Source: CAWCWN01 sp963799245 (lineage in GTDB: Bacteria; Chloroflexota; Ktedonobacteria; Ktedonobacterales; Ktedonobacteraceae). From it: a DNA stretch of 64,000 nucleotides. The DNA lies in contig CAWCWN010000003.1 of assembly GCA_963799245.1 (NCBI GenBank), positions 2,294,001-2,358,000 of the forward strand. The letters are read 5' to 3'. The position numbers and the translations under genes were made by a program. Position 1 is the stretch's first letter; every line of letters starts with the position of its first letter. Shown piece after piece: positions 1-9,800 of this stretch. The notes under the pieces were generated by a model. It searched no databases and was not told the DNA's origin. It was given only the letters and a program-made list of their open reading frames with translations.

Positions 1-1
1 T

Positions 2-193
2 GCGCTTGGTGGGCATTCATTGTCAGCAACACAGCTCATCGCACAGATCTCCGATGCCTTCGGGATTGAGCTGCCGCTGACTGCCCTTTTTGAAGTGAGC
101 AGCATACGACAACTGGCCAGCGAGATCGAACAACTCATAGTCGCCAAGCTGGAGATGATGAGCGATGACGAGGTCATGCGCCTGCTCCAGTAA
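2..193 (+). CDS. NRPS C-terminus (peptidyl carrier protein), 5' partial
   Basis: Reading from base 2 gives a 63-residue C-terminal fragment that begins in the carrier-protein core LGGHSL, whose Ser takes the phosphopantetheine arm, and ends in an acidic helix before TAA at 191. It is the last carrier domain of an NRPS that lies mostly outside the window. The next NRPS starts 32 bases downstream on the same strand, so the two belong to one assembly line. The acidic tail may be a docking element for the next protein; this is inference. Confidence 0.85.
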   Translation, partial: ALGGHSLSATQLIAQISDAFGIELPLTALFEVSSIRQLASEIEQLIVAKLEMMSDDEVMRLLQ

Positions 194-225
194 ACATTTC
201 TTACTACCTGAAAGAATGCGATGTA

Positions 226-3200
226 ATGCAGAATACAGCTGAGTTAATAAAGGCGCGGCGCGCCTTACTCGAAAAACACTTGCATGGGCAACTACCGCGG
301 GCAGCGGCCAGCATGGGCACTATCCCCCACAGGCCCTCGAGGAGTACGGCTCCTCTTTCTTCCGGCCAGGAGCAGTTATGGTTCCTTGCCCAGATGATGC
401 CCGACACGCCGCTCTATAACGAGAGTCTCACGCTTAGCTTGAGCGCCGCAATCGATGTGTCCGCTCTGGAGGAGAGCCTGAACGAGTTCATCAATCGTTA
501 TGCAATCTGGCGCACCACTTTTGCGGCCGTAGATGGTCAGCCTGCCCAGGTTATTCACCCGTTCGCATATACAAGGTTGCCGCTGATAGACCTGCGCGCT
601 CTGCCTTTAGTCGCACGCGAGGCTGAAGCTTTGCGGCTGGCGACCGCTGAGGCCGCTAAGCCTTTCGACCTGGCTCGCGGCCCGCTGCTGCGCGCTCTGC
701 TGGTGCGCCTGGAGGACGAGAAGTATCGCCTTTTCATGACTCTGCACCACATTATTTTCGATGCTGTTTCTATCAATCGGGTCTTTCTGCCAGAGCTTTA
801 CACTCTCTACCAGGCGTTCGCGCAGGGGAAACCCATGTCGCTCTATCCTCTACCCCTGCAATACGCGGATTTTTCTGCCTGGGAGCGCGAAAAGCTGCGC
901 AAGGAAACGTTCTCTCAACAGCTAGCTTACTGGAAGCAGCAGCTGGCAGGTGCGCCACAAGTCCTGAATTTACCCACTGACCGCCCGCGCCCGGCGCTGC
1001 AAAGCTACCGTGGCTCGATGCAGGTATTCGCTTTGCCGCTGGATGTCAGCGAGGCTCTCAAGGCGCTCAGCCTGCAGGAGCATGTGACCCTCTACATGCT
1101 GCTGGCCGCGGCCTTTCAGGTATTGTTGCAGCGCTATACAGGGCAGGATGATTTGCTGCTGGGCACGATCACTTCGAGCCGCAAAGCAAGCGAAGTCCAG
1201 CATGTCGTGGGGTATTTCCTGAATACACTGGTTCTCCGTACCGACCTGTCCGGCAATCCCACCTTCCTCGAGCTCCTTCGTCGCGTGAAGAATATCATCC
1301 TGTCAGCACGTCAACATGAGGACATTCCTTTCGATGTTATCGTCAAAGAGCTGCAGCCGGAGCGGAGCCTGAGTTATCAGCCACTCGTTCAGGTGATACT
1401 CGCTTATCAACCTCAGCTGCCTCTTCTCCCAGCTGGATGGACGGTATCCCAAACAGATCTCCAGACCCATATCTCAAAGTTCGATCTCTCCCTTGAGCTT
1501 GATGATCGACCTGAAGGGCTTACCGGCCGCTTCATATACAATACTGACTTGTTTGATGCCTCGACTATCAGCCGTACGCTAGGGCACTGGCAGACATTAC
1601 TGGAAGGGATCAGTGTCAATCCTGCGCGGCACCTGTCAGAACTGCCTCTCTTAACTGAGGAGGAGGAGCACTTGTTACTGGTGGATTGGAATGATACCGC
1701 AAGCAGTTATCCACGCGACCGGTGTATCCACCAGTTGTTTGAAGCTCAGGTCGAACGAACTCCCGACGCAGTGGCCATAACCTTCGAAGATGAATACTTG
1801 ACCTATCGAGAGCTGAATTGTCAAGCCAACCAACTGGCACATTCCTTACGAGAGTTAGGAGTGGGCCCAGAGGTATTGGTGGGTCTCTACTTGGAGCGGT
1901 CCATCGAGATGATTGTTGCGCTCCTCGGCATTCTTAAAGCAGGCGGAGCTTATGTGCCGCTAGATCCCACTTACCCATCCGAGCGCCTTGCTTTCATGCT
2001 GGATGATTCCCAAGTATCCGTCCTGGTAACACAGCAATCGTTATTGGCTGGAATAGCTGAAGTCAAAGCCCATGTCATCTGTAGGGAAAGAGACTGGAAC
2101 TCCATGGCGCGGATGAGCGAGGAGAACCTGGTCAGTGAAGTGAAGGGTGAGAACCTCGTTTACGTAATCTATACCTCGGGCTCTACAGGAAGACCAAAGG
2201 GTGTGGCCGTGGAGCAGAAGCAACTGTTGAACTATCTACATGGTATGCTCCAGCGATTAGATCTTCCAGCCGGCAGTAGCTTCGCTACTATTTCCACGCT
2301 GGCAACAGATCTGGGTAACACGTCTATCTTCCCTTCCCTGTGTACAGGGGGGTGTCTCCATGTGATCTCGCGGGAGCGAGCCACTGACGCTCATGCTCTA
2401 GCAGATTACTTCCAATCCCACCCGATTGACTGTCTAAAGATTACTCCTTCTCATCTTGCAGCTTTACAGACTTTGTCTCAAACCAAGCCAATCATGCCGC
2501 TGCGCAGACTGATCATAGGTGGGGAAGCTTCTTCTTGGGAGTGGGTAAACAAGCTGCAGGCACTGGCTCCTGAATGTATGATCTTTAACCATTATGGTCC
2601 CACAGAGACGACAGTGGGAGTGCTGACGTACCGTGTTGAGAAGGACCAGGAACAAGACGAGCAGAGTTATAGGACAACACCTCTAGGACGACCTATTGCA
2701 AATACGCAGATCTATCTGCTCGATCAATATCGCTGCCCTGTCCCGATTGGAGTACCTGGTGAAGTATATATAGGCGGTGCCAGTGTGGCACGAGGCTATT
2801 TGAACCAGCCTGAATTAACTACGGAGAGGTTCATTCCAGATCCTTTCTGTGCGAAGTTAGGCGCTCGCCTCTACAAAACGGGTGACCTGGCGCGCTATCT
2901 GCCTGATGGTAACATTGAGTTTCTTGGTCGTATTGACGATCAAATTAAGCTGCGCGGCTTTCGTATTGAATTAGGCGAGATCGAGGCGGTGCTCCGACAG
3001 CATCCGGCGGTCCAGGAGGCTGTGGTGGTAGCGCGGGAAGCCACGCCTGGCGACAAGCGCCTGACGGCCTATGTAATCCCGCAGAGGGGGCAAGCGATCA
3101 GCGGGGCAGACCTGCAGAGCTATCTCATGAACCATGTACCGAACTACATGGTTCCTGCAGCTGTAGTCCTGCTCGAAGCATTTCCATTCACGCCCAATGG

Positions 3201-4749
3201 GAAGATAGATCGGCGGTCCCTGCCCGCCCCGCCATGTGCGCAGGAGGTGCAGTCGCAAGGGCGGGTGGGGCCTCGTACGCCGCTGGAAGCGGAGGTGGCG
3301 CAGATCTGGTCGCAGGTAATGGGCATCAACACCGTCGATATTCATGCGGATTTCTTTGCCCTGGGCGGCCACTCTCTGCTCGCGCTGCAGATGATTACGC
3401 ACCTGCGAGCATCCTTGCACATCGAGCTTTCCCTGCGCAGTTTTTTTCAGGCACCCACCGTAGCCGGGCTGGCAGCATATATCAGCCAGCAGCAGGAGGT
3501 CGTGGGCAAAGCGGCGCTTGCGCCCGCCATTCAGGCCGTTTCACGTGAGCCATATCGCCGGCCGCTCTCCACTTTCCCCCAGCTGCAAGGCGAGGGGATG
3601 GCGGGAGAAGTGGTCGCCATGCCGATGTCGCTGACGCAGCAGGGGCTATGGCTGGTCAACCAGTTGGAGGCTGAAAGTACGGCCTATCATTTGCCGCTCA
3701 CGCTGCGGCTGCACAGCGGCCTGGAGTTGACGGCCCTCGAGCAGAGCCTGCAGTTGCTGGTACAGCGCCATGAGGCCTTGCGCACCACGTTCGCGCTGGT
3801 TGATGGAGAACCAATGCAGCTTATCGCGCCGTTGCTGAACGTCCCCCTCGCTACGGTGGATATGCGAGGTACGCCCTGGCAGGCAAGAGAGGATGAGCTG
3901 CTGCGGCTGGTGTCCACTGAAATCCAGCACCCCTTTGACCTGGTGCGTGGCCCCCTGCTGCGAGCAACCCTCTTCTCCCTGGAGGCTGAAGAACATGTGT
4001 TGCTGTTAGTCATGCACCATATCATCTCTGACGGCTGGTCCGTAGGGGTAATCTGCCGCGAGCTGGCCAGCCTCTATGAGGCCTGTGCCGCTGGTCGTGG
4101 CGCTGAGCTGGCGCCTTTGCCCATTCAATATGCCGACTTTGCGCTCTGGCAGCGTGAGCAGTTACAGGGTGAGCGCCTGGTCGAGCTGCTGGCCTATTGG
4201 AAGCAGCAGCTGGCAGGGGCGCCGCCGCTGCTGGAGCTGCCGGTCGATCATCCCCGACCCACCATCTCGCAGCATAAAGGCGCTGCGCGCACATTCAGGC
4301 TATCGCGATCGTTGAGCGAGGGCCTCAAGCAGTTGAGCCGCCAGGAGGGTGTCACGCTGTATATGCTGTTGATTGCGGCGTTTCTGACTCTGCTGCATCG
4401 CTATACCGGGCAGGAAGACATAGTGATTGGCACGGTGACGGCCGGGCGTTGTCAGCAGGAGAGCAGGGACTTAATCGGCTACTTTGTCAATACGCTGGCG
4501 CTGCGCGGCGACCTGGGGGGCAATCCGACGGTACGAGAACTGGTGGCCCGGGTGCGTGAAAAGGTCCTGGAGGTCCAGGCGTACCAGGAGATGCCCTTTG
4601 AATGGCTGGTCAAGGAGCTGCAGCCGGAGCGCTCCCTGAGTCAGCATCCCCTCTTCCAGGTGATGCTGACGCTCGACCCCCTTGGCCGAGAGCGTCGCGC
4701 AGTGGGAACTCGCGCGCATGGCTGTAAAGACGGGGTCATGCAAATTTGA
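226..4749 (+). CDS. Nonribosomal peptide synthetase, module C-A-PCP plus second condensation domain
   Basis: The reading frame encodes 1507 residues. A first condensation domain (about 40-470) carries H174-H175 and D179, but Ala replaces the Gly of HHxxxDG at 180. An adenylation domain (about 490-1000) has YTSGSTG near 648. Its hand-read ten-residue specificity code is DLTKIGHVGK, very close to the classical aspartate code. A carrier domain follows with phosphopantetheine Ser1050 in GGHSL, then a second condensation domain with an intact HHIISDG at 1264-1270. The frame is lost at a C-rich tract near 4675-4681; the natural continuation lies in another frame from 4682. The intact protein was probably C-A-PCP-C-A-PCP ending at 6826. 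The start ATG is 32 bases after the previous stop. Confidence 0.9.
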   Translation: MQNTAELIKARRALLEKHLHGQLPRAAASMGTIPHRPSRSTAPLSSGQEQLWFLAQMMPDTPLYNESLTLSLSAAIDVSALEESLNEFINRYAIWRTTFAAVDGQPAQVIHPFAYTRLPLIDLRALPLVAREAEALRLATAEAAKPFDLARGPLLRALLVRLEDEKYRLFMTLHHIIFDAVSINRVFLPELYTLYQAFAQGKPMSLYPLPLQYADFSAWEREKLRKETFSQQLAYWKQQLAGAPQVLNLPTDRPRPALQSYRGSMQVFALPLDVSEALKALSLQEHVTLYMLLAAAFQVLLQRYTGQDDLLLGTITSSRKASEVQHVVGYFLNTLVLRTDLSGNPTFLELLRRVKNIILSARQHEDIPFDVIVKELQPERSLSYQPLVQVILAYQPQLPLLPAGWTVSQTDLQTHISKFDLSLELDDRPEGLTGRFIYNTDLFDASTISRTLGHWQTLLEGISVNPARHLSELPLLTEEEEHLLLVDWNDTASSYPRDRCIHQLFEAQVERTPDAVAITFEDEYLTYRELNCQANQLAHSLRELGVGPEVLVGLYLERSIEMIVALLGILKAGGAYVPLDPTYPSERLAFMLDDSQVSVLVTQQSLLAGIAEVKAHVICRERDWNSMARMSEENLVSEVKGENLVYVIYTSGSTGRPKGVAVEQKQLLNYLHGMLQRLDLPAGSSFATISTLATDLGNTSIFPSLCTGGCLHVISRERATDAHALADYFQSHPIDCLKITPSHLAALQTLSQTKPIMPLRRLIIGGEASSWEWVNKLQALAPECMIFNHYGPTETTVGVLTYRVEKDQEQDEQSYRTTPLGRPIANTQIYLLDQYRCPVPIGVPGEVYIGGASVARGYLNQPELTTERFIPDPFCAKLGARLYKTGDLARYLPDGNIEFLGRIDDQIKLRGFRIELGEIEAVLRQHPAVQEAVVVAREATPGDKRLTAYVIPQRGQAISGADLQSYLMNHVPNYMVPAAVVLLEAFPFTPNGKIDRRSLPAPPCAQEVQSQGRVGPRTPLEAEVAQIWSQVMGINTVDIHADFFALGGHSLLALQMITHLRASLHIELSLRSFFQAPTVAGLAAYISQQQEVVGKAALAPAIQAVSREPYRRPLSTFPQLQGEGMAGEVVAMPMSLTQQGLWLVNQLEAESTAYHLPLTLRLHSGLELTALEQSLQLLVQRHEALRTTFALVDGEPMQLIAPLLNVPLATVDMRGTPWQAREDELLRLVSTEIQHPFDLVRGPLLRATLFSLEAEEHVLLLVMHHIISDGWSVGVICRELASLYEACAAGRGAELAPLPIQYADFALWQREQLQGERLVELLAYWKQQLAGAPPLLELPVDHPRPTISQHKGAARTFRLSRSLSEGLKQLSRQEGVTLYMLLIAAFLTLLHRYTGQEDIVIGTVTAGRCQQESRDLIGYFVNTLALRGDLGGNPTVRELVARVREKVLEVQAYQEMPFEWLVKELQPERSLSQHPLFQVMLTLDPLGRERRAVGTRAHGCKDGVMQI

Positions 4750-5911
4750 CCTGGCGCTGACCCTGGCAGAGCAGGCAGATGGACTTGCTGGCAAGCTTGA
4801 GTACAGCACCGAACTATTCGAGGAGGCCAGCATGACGCGCCTGCTGACCCACTGGGAGACGCTGATGGCGGCAATGATCGCTGATCCGGCGCAGCGGGTG
4901 GACCACTTAGCGCTTTTGACACGCACCGAACGTGAGCAGCTCTTGCAGGAGTGGAACGAGGAGAGGGATGAGGGCGAGGTGACGAGCTGCGCAATATCCG
5001 TTCCACAACTTCTTGAGCGGCAGGTGGAGCGCAGCCCGGACGCCCTGGCCCTGGTCTACAAGCATGAGCAGCTGACCTATCGCGAACTCAATACGCGCGC
5101 CAATCAACTGGCCCATTACCTGCGCCAGCTCGGGGTTGGGGCGGAAGTGATGGTGGGGGTGTGCATGGAGCGTTCGCCGGAGCTGATCGTGAGCCTGCTG
5201 GCCATTCTCAAAGCGGGCGGTTATATGTCCCGCTTGACCCGGACTACCCGCCCGCGAGGCTGGCCTTTGTGCTGGCTGATACGCAGATGCCGCTGCTGCT
5301 GACGCAGCAGCGCCTGCTGGCCCGCCTATCTGAGCGCCCGGCGCGCGTGGTGCTTGTGGACAGCGATTGGCCGGTCATCGGCCGCCAGAGCCAGGACAAC
5401 CCTTTGACCGCTATCCGCGCCGAGCAGCTGGCTTATGTGATCTATACCTCGGGCTCGACCGGCAGCCCCAAAGGGGTGATGATCCCGCAGGGGGCCATTG
5501 CCAGGCATTGCCAGGCCATGGCCCGGGTCTACGGGTTAGAGGAGGCGGATCGCGTCCTGCAGTTCAGTACGTTCACCTTCGATGTCTCCCTGGAGCAGGA
5601 ATTCTGCCGACGCTGGCGGCGGGGGCGCGGCTGGTGCTGCGCGGGCCGGAGATATGGTCGTCGCTGCAGTTGCTCGAGCAGGGTCAAAACAGGGATTGAC
5701 AGTCATCAACCTGCCGCCGGCCTACTGGCAGCAGGTGCTGCGAGAGTGGGCGGCGGCTCCCCAGCTTCTGACGGGCCATCAGCTCAGGCTGGTGATTGTG
5801 GGAGGTGACCGCCTGCAGCCGGCCGCGTTCCAACTGTGGCGGCAGCTGCCGCTGCAGGAGGTGCGCCTCTAATGCCTATGGGCCGACGGAGGCCACGATT
5901 ACCGCCACGCT
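4682..5911 (+). pseudogene. NRPS second module: end of C domain and frameshifted adenylation domain
   Basis: This stretch continues the upstream NRPS but no single frame stays open. Frames change near 4680, 5220, 5600, 5685, 5868 and 5911. Aligned by eye to the near-identical segment in the next NRPS, it differs by -1, +2, -1, -2 and -1 bases. The five sum to -3, so the frame is restored after the last. The translated pieces give the usual adenylation motifs, including LTYRELN, YTSGSTG and the A4-A5 region. Either this module is dead, or the indels are consensus errors in a collapsed repeat. Confidence 0.8.
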
Positions 5912-6253
5912 ATGGACCTCAATCAACGGCACGAGCGGTCGCTGGAGCGAGTCTCCATTGGTCGCCCGCTGCCCGGGCGGCGCATCTATATCCTGGACCG
6001 GGCTGGTTCGCCGGTGCCGGTCGGGGTGGCGGGGGAGCTGTCTATCGGGGGAGAGCTGCTGGCGCGGGGGTATCTTAACCAGCCGGAGCTGACGGCCGCG
6101 CGCTTCATCGCCGACCCCTTCAGCCAGGACCCCGGCGCAAGGCTCTACAAAACGGGTGACCTGGCGCGCTACCTGCCCGATGGCAGGATTGAGTTCCTGG
6201 GCCGGCTGGACCAGCAGGTCAAGATCCGCGGCTTTCGTATCGAACTGGGCGAG
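5048..6253 (+). repeat. Direct repeat, NRPS adenylation segment, copy 1 (indel-bearing)
   Basis: This 1206-base segment matches 8422-9630 (1209 bases) almost base for base. By eye I find about three substitutions but five indels, all breaking this copy. Outside the limits the two NRPS genes diverge sharply, for example GAGATCGAGGCGG against GAGGTCGAAGAGG at the right edge. A recent gene-conversion or recombination tract inside the adenylation domain is the simplest reading. Confidence 0.9.
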
Positions 6254-6826
6254 ATCGAGGCGGTGCTAGCCCGGCATCCGTCGGTGCGGCAAGCGGTGGT
6301 GGTGGCTCGCGAGGATGTGCCTGGCGACAAGCGTCTGGTGGCCTACCTGGTCACCACCCAGGAGCCTTCGCCCGCGATCAGTGAACTGCGTAGCTTCTTG
6401 AAGGAACAACTGCCTGAATACATGCTGCCTTCCGCCTTCGTGTTCTTGGAAGCCTTGCCGCTGACGTCGAATGGCAAGGTGGATCACCGTGCGTTGCCAG
6501 CACTCGATACGGTGCGACTCGAGCAGACCGGCGACTATGTAGCACCCCGTACACCAGCCGAGGAAATACTGGCCAGCATCTGGGCGCAGGTGCTGCATCT
6601 CGAACGAGTCAGCATCCACGACAACTTCTTCGATCTGGGTGGACATTCCCTCCTGGCGGCTCAAATCATCATTCGACTACACAACACATTTCAGCTAGAT
6701 CTTCCCATGTCTAGCATATTCAGGTCACCAACTATTGCAGATCTGACAGTGGTGATCGAGGAAATGCTCGTGGACGAGATAGAAGAGCTGGACGAAGAAG
6801 AGGTACAGAGACTAACAGCAATATAG
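5912..6826 (+). CDS. NRPS second module: adenylation C-terminal subdomain and carrier protein
   Basis: This 304-residue open stretch resumes the module in frame. It contains the A7-A10 part of the adenylation domain (LYKTGDLARY, GRLDQQVKIRGFRIE, NGKVD) and a carrier domain with phosphopantetheine Ser at codon 6647-6649 (LGGHSL), then an acidic tail. It is probably not an independent gene: the annotated ATG lies inside the adenylation domain and has no convincing ribosome site. The protein would be made only as the tail of the NRPS begun at 226. The next NRPS starts 26 bases after its stop. Confidence 0.75.
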   Translation: MDLNQRHERSLERVSIGRPLPGRRIYILDRAGSPVPVGVAGELSIGGELLARGYLNQPELTAARFIADPFSQDPGARLYKTGDLARYLPDGRIEFLGRLDQQVKIRGFRIELGEIEAVLARHPSVRQAVVVAREDVPGDKRLVAYLVTTQEPSPAISELRSFLKEQLPEYMLPSAFVFLEALPLTSNGKVDHRALPALDTVRLEQTGDYVAPRTPAEEILASIWAQVLHLERVSIHDNFFDLGGHSLLAAQIIIRLHNTFQLDLPMSSIFRSPTIADLTVVIEEMLVDEIEELDEEEVQRLTAI

Positions 6827-6852
6827 CACCAATTGAAGGCTAAGGAGTAAAC

Positions 6853-9800
6853 ATGTTACAGCAAGAAAAAAAAGATTTCTCTGTGAGGCACGCTCAGTTT
6901 TCCAAGGCAAAAAGAGCCTTTCTTGAGAAGCGATTGCGGGGCGAACTCGCGAGGTCCTCTGAAGCACTTACTATTCCTCGTCGGCCACGGTGGGGGCCTG
7001 TTCCCCTCTCCCCTGCCCAGCAAGGATTGTGGTTTTTAGATCAGTTGGTACCTGGTAGCCCACTGTATACCATTCCTGCTGTCCTGCGCATAACAGACCT
7101 ACTGAATACCAAGGCGTTGCACCAGAGTCTCAATGCGCTCGTGCAGCGCCACGAAGTCCTACGCACCACCTTTGTAGCTGAGGGTGGACAGCCGATGCAG
7201 GTGATCGCTCCCGTCCTCACGGTCCCGCTACCCGTAGTGGATCTGTCGGTCCTGCCCGCTGCTGAACGCGAAGCTGAGGCGCTCCGCCTGGCCAACGAGG
7301 AAGTGAAGCGCCCTTTCGACCTGACCCAGGGACCACTGATGCGCGTCCTGTTACTGAAACTGGGAGCGGAGGAGTACCTGCTCCTGCTGACCATGCACCA
7401 CATCATCTCTGATGGGTGGTCTCTAGGCGTACTCTACAAAGAGCTGGCCGCCCTCTACACAGCCTGTGCGAGCGGCACGCCCTCACCATTGCCGGACTTG
7501 CCCATTCAGTACGCCGATTTTGCCCTCTGGCAACAGGAGCAATTGCCAGGGGAGGCGCATGCCAAGCAGCTGGCCTACTGGAAGCAGCAGTTGGCGGGCG
7601 CCCCCGCGATCCTGGACCTGCCCACCGATCGTCCCCGGCCAGCAGCGCCGACCTACCGTGGATCAGTGCATCTCGTCACGCTCCCCCCGGCTCTGACCGA
7701 GGCACTCAAAGCTCTGAGCCGCCGGGAGGACGCGACCCTCCATATGCTGCTGGTCGCCGCCTTCCAGACGTTGCTGCATCGCTATACAGGACAGGACGAC
7801 ATGGTGCTTGGGACAATTATGGCGGGCCGCACGCAAGTGGAGCTCGAGGCCTTGATCGGCTTCTTTGTCAACACGCTGGTGCTGCGCACCGACCTGTCGA
7901 ACAACCCCACCTTTCGTGAGCTGCTGGAGCGGGTGCGTGAGCTGACCCTCGAAGCTCATGCTCATCAAGAGGTGCCTTTCGACTCCCTCGTCAGGGAACT
8001 GCAGCCGACCCGCGCCTTAGGTCAAAACCCGCTCTTCCAGGTGATGCTGGCCTTTGATCCCCCGTTGCCCACGCTCTCAGCAGGGTGGGGACCCTCCAAG
8101 ATGGTCGTCGAGAAGGGGACGGCCAAGTTCGATCTGTCCCTCGAACTCGTTGACCAGCCAGCGGGCCTGGTCTGCCGCTTCGAGTACAGCACCGACCTGT
8201 TCGATGCGGCAACCATCGCTCGCATGGCAGGGCACTGGCAGACGCTCTTAGAAGGGATCGTGGCCGATCCTAACCAGCACCTGGCGAAGTTACCCCTTTT
8301 AACTGAGAAGGAGTGGCAGCAGGTGCTGGTGGAATGGAACGCCACCCAGACCTCCTACCCGCAGGAGAAGTACGTCCATCAGCTTTTTGAGGCCCAGGTG
8401 GAGCGCAGCCCCGATGCAGTCGCCCTGGTCTACAAGCATGAGCGGCTGACCTATCGCGAACTCAATACGCGCGCCAATCAACTGGCCCATTACCTGCGCC
8501 AGCTCGGGGTTGGGGCGGAAGTGATGGTGGGGGTGTGCATGGAGCGTTCGCCGGAGCTGATCGTGAGCCTGCTGGCCATTCTCAAAGCGGGCGGTGTATA
8601 TGTCCCGCTTGACCCGGACTACCCGCCCGCGAGGCTGGCCTTTGTGCTGGCTGATACGCAGATGCCGCTGCTGCTGACGCAGCAGCGCCTGCTGGCCCGC
8701 CTATCTGAGCGCCCGGCGCGCGTGGTGCTTGTGGACAGCGATTGGCCGGTCATCGGCCGCCAGAGCCAGGACAACCCTTTGACCGCTATCCGCGCCGAGC
8801 AGCTGGCTTATGTGATCTATACCTCGGGCTCGACCGGCAGCCCCAAAGGGGTGATGATCCCGCAGGGGGCCATTGCCAGGCATTGCCAGGCCATGGCCCG
8901 GGTCTACGGGTTAGAGGAGGCGGATCGCGTCCTGCAGTTCAGTACGTTCACCTTCGATGTCTCCCTGGAGCAGATTCTGCCGACGCTGGCGGCGGGGGCG
9001 CGGCTGGTGCTGCGCGGGCCGGAGATGTGGTCGTCGCTGCAGTTGCTCGAGCAGGTCAAGCAGCAGGGATTGACAGTCATCAACCTGCCGCCGGCCTACT
9101 GGCAGCAGGTGCTGCGAGAGTGGGCGGCGGCTCCCCAGCTTCTGACGGGCCATCAGCTCAGGCTGGTGATTGTGGGAGGTGACCGCCTGCAGCCGGCCGC
9201 GTTCCAACTGTGGCGGCAGCTGCCGCTGCAGGAGGTGCGCCTGCTCAATGCCTATGGGCCGACGGAGGCCACGATTACCGCCACGCTATGTGACCTCAAT
9301 CAACGGCATGAGCGGTCGCTGGAGCGAGTCTCCATTGGTCGCCCGCTGCCCGGGCGGCGCATCTATATCCTGGACCGGGCTGGTTCGCCGGTGCCGGTCG
9401 GGGTGGCGGGGGAGCTGTCTATCGGGGGAGAGCTGCTGGCGCGGGGGTATCTTAACCAGCCGGAGCTGACGGCCGCGCGCTTCATCGCCGACCCCTTCAG
9501 CCAGGACCCCGGCGCAAGGCTCTACAAAACGGGTGACCTGGCGCGCTACCTGCCCGATGGCAGGATTGAGTTCCTGGGCCGGCTGGACCAGCAGGTCAAG
9601 ATCCGCGGCTTTCGTATCGAACTGGGCGAGGTCGAAGAGGCGCTCAAACACTATGCCGCTGTGCGGGAAGCGGTGGTGGAGGCGCGGGAAGATGGCCGCG
9701 GAGAGGCATACCTGGTAGGATACGTGGTGGCCGAAGGGGGCGTGAAGTTGGAGAGCCAGGCCCTGCGCGGCTATCTGCAAGCGAAGCTGCCAGCCTATAT

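Noticed and set aside
3144..4294. Several long antisense and alternate-frame ORFs inside the NRPS genes
   Set aside because: They mirror the GC-rich codon pattern of the real NRPS frame and show no independent domains or ribosome sites.
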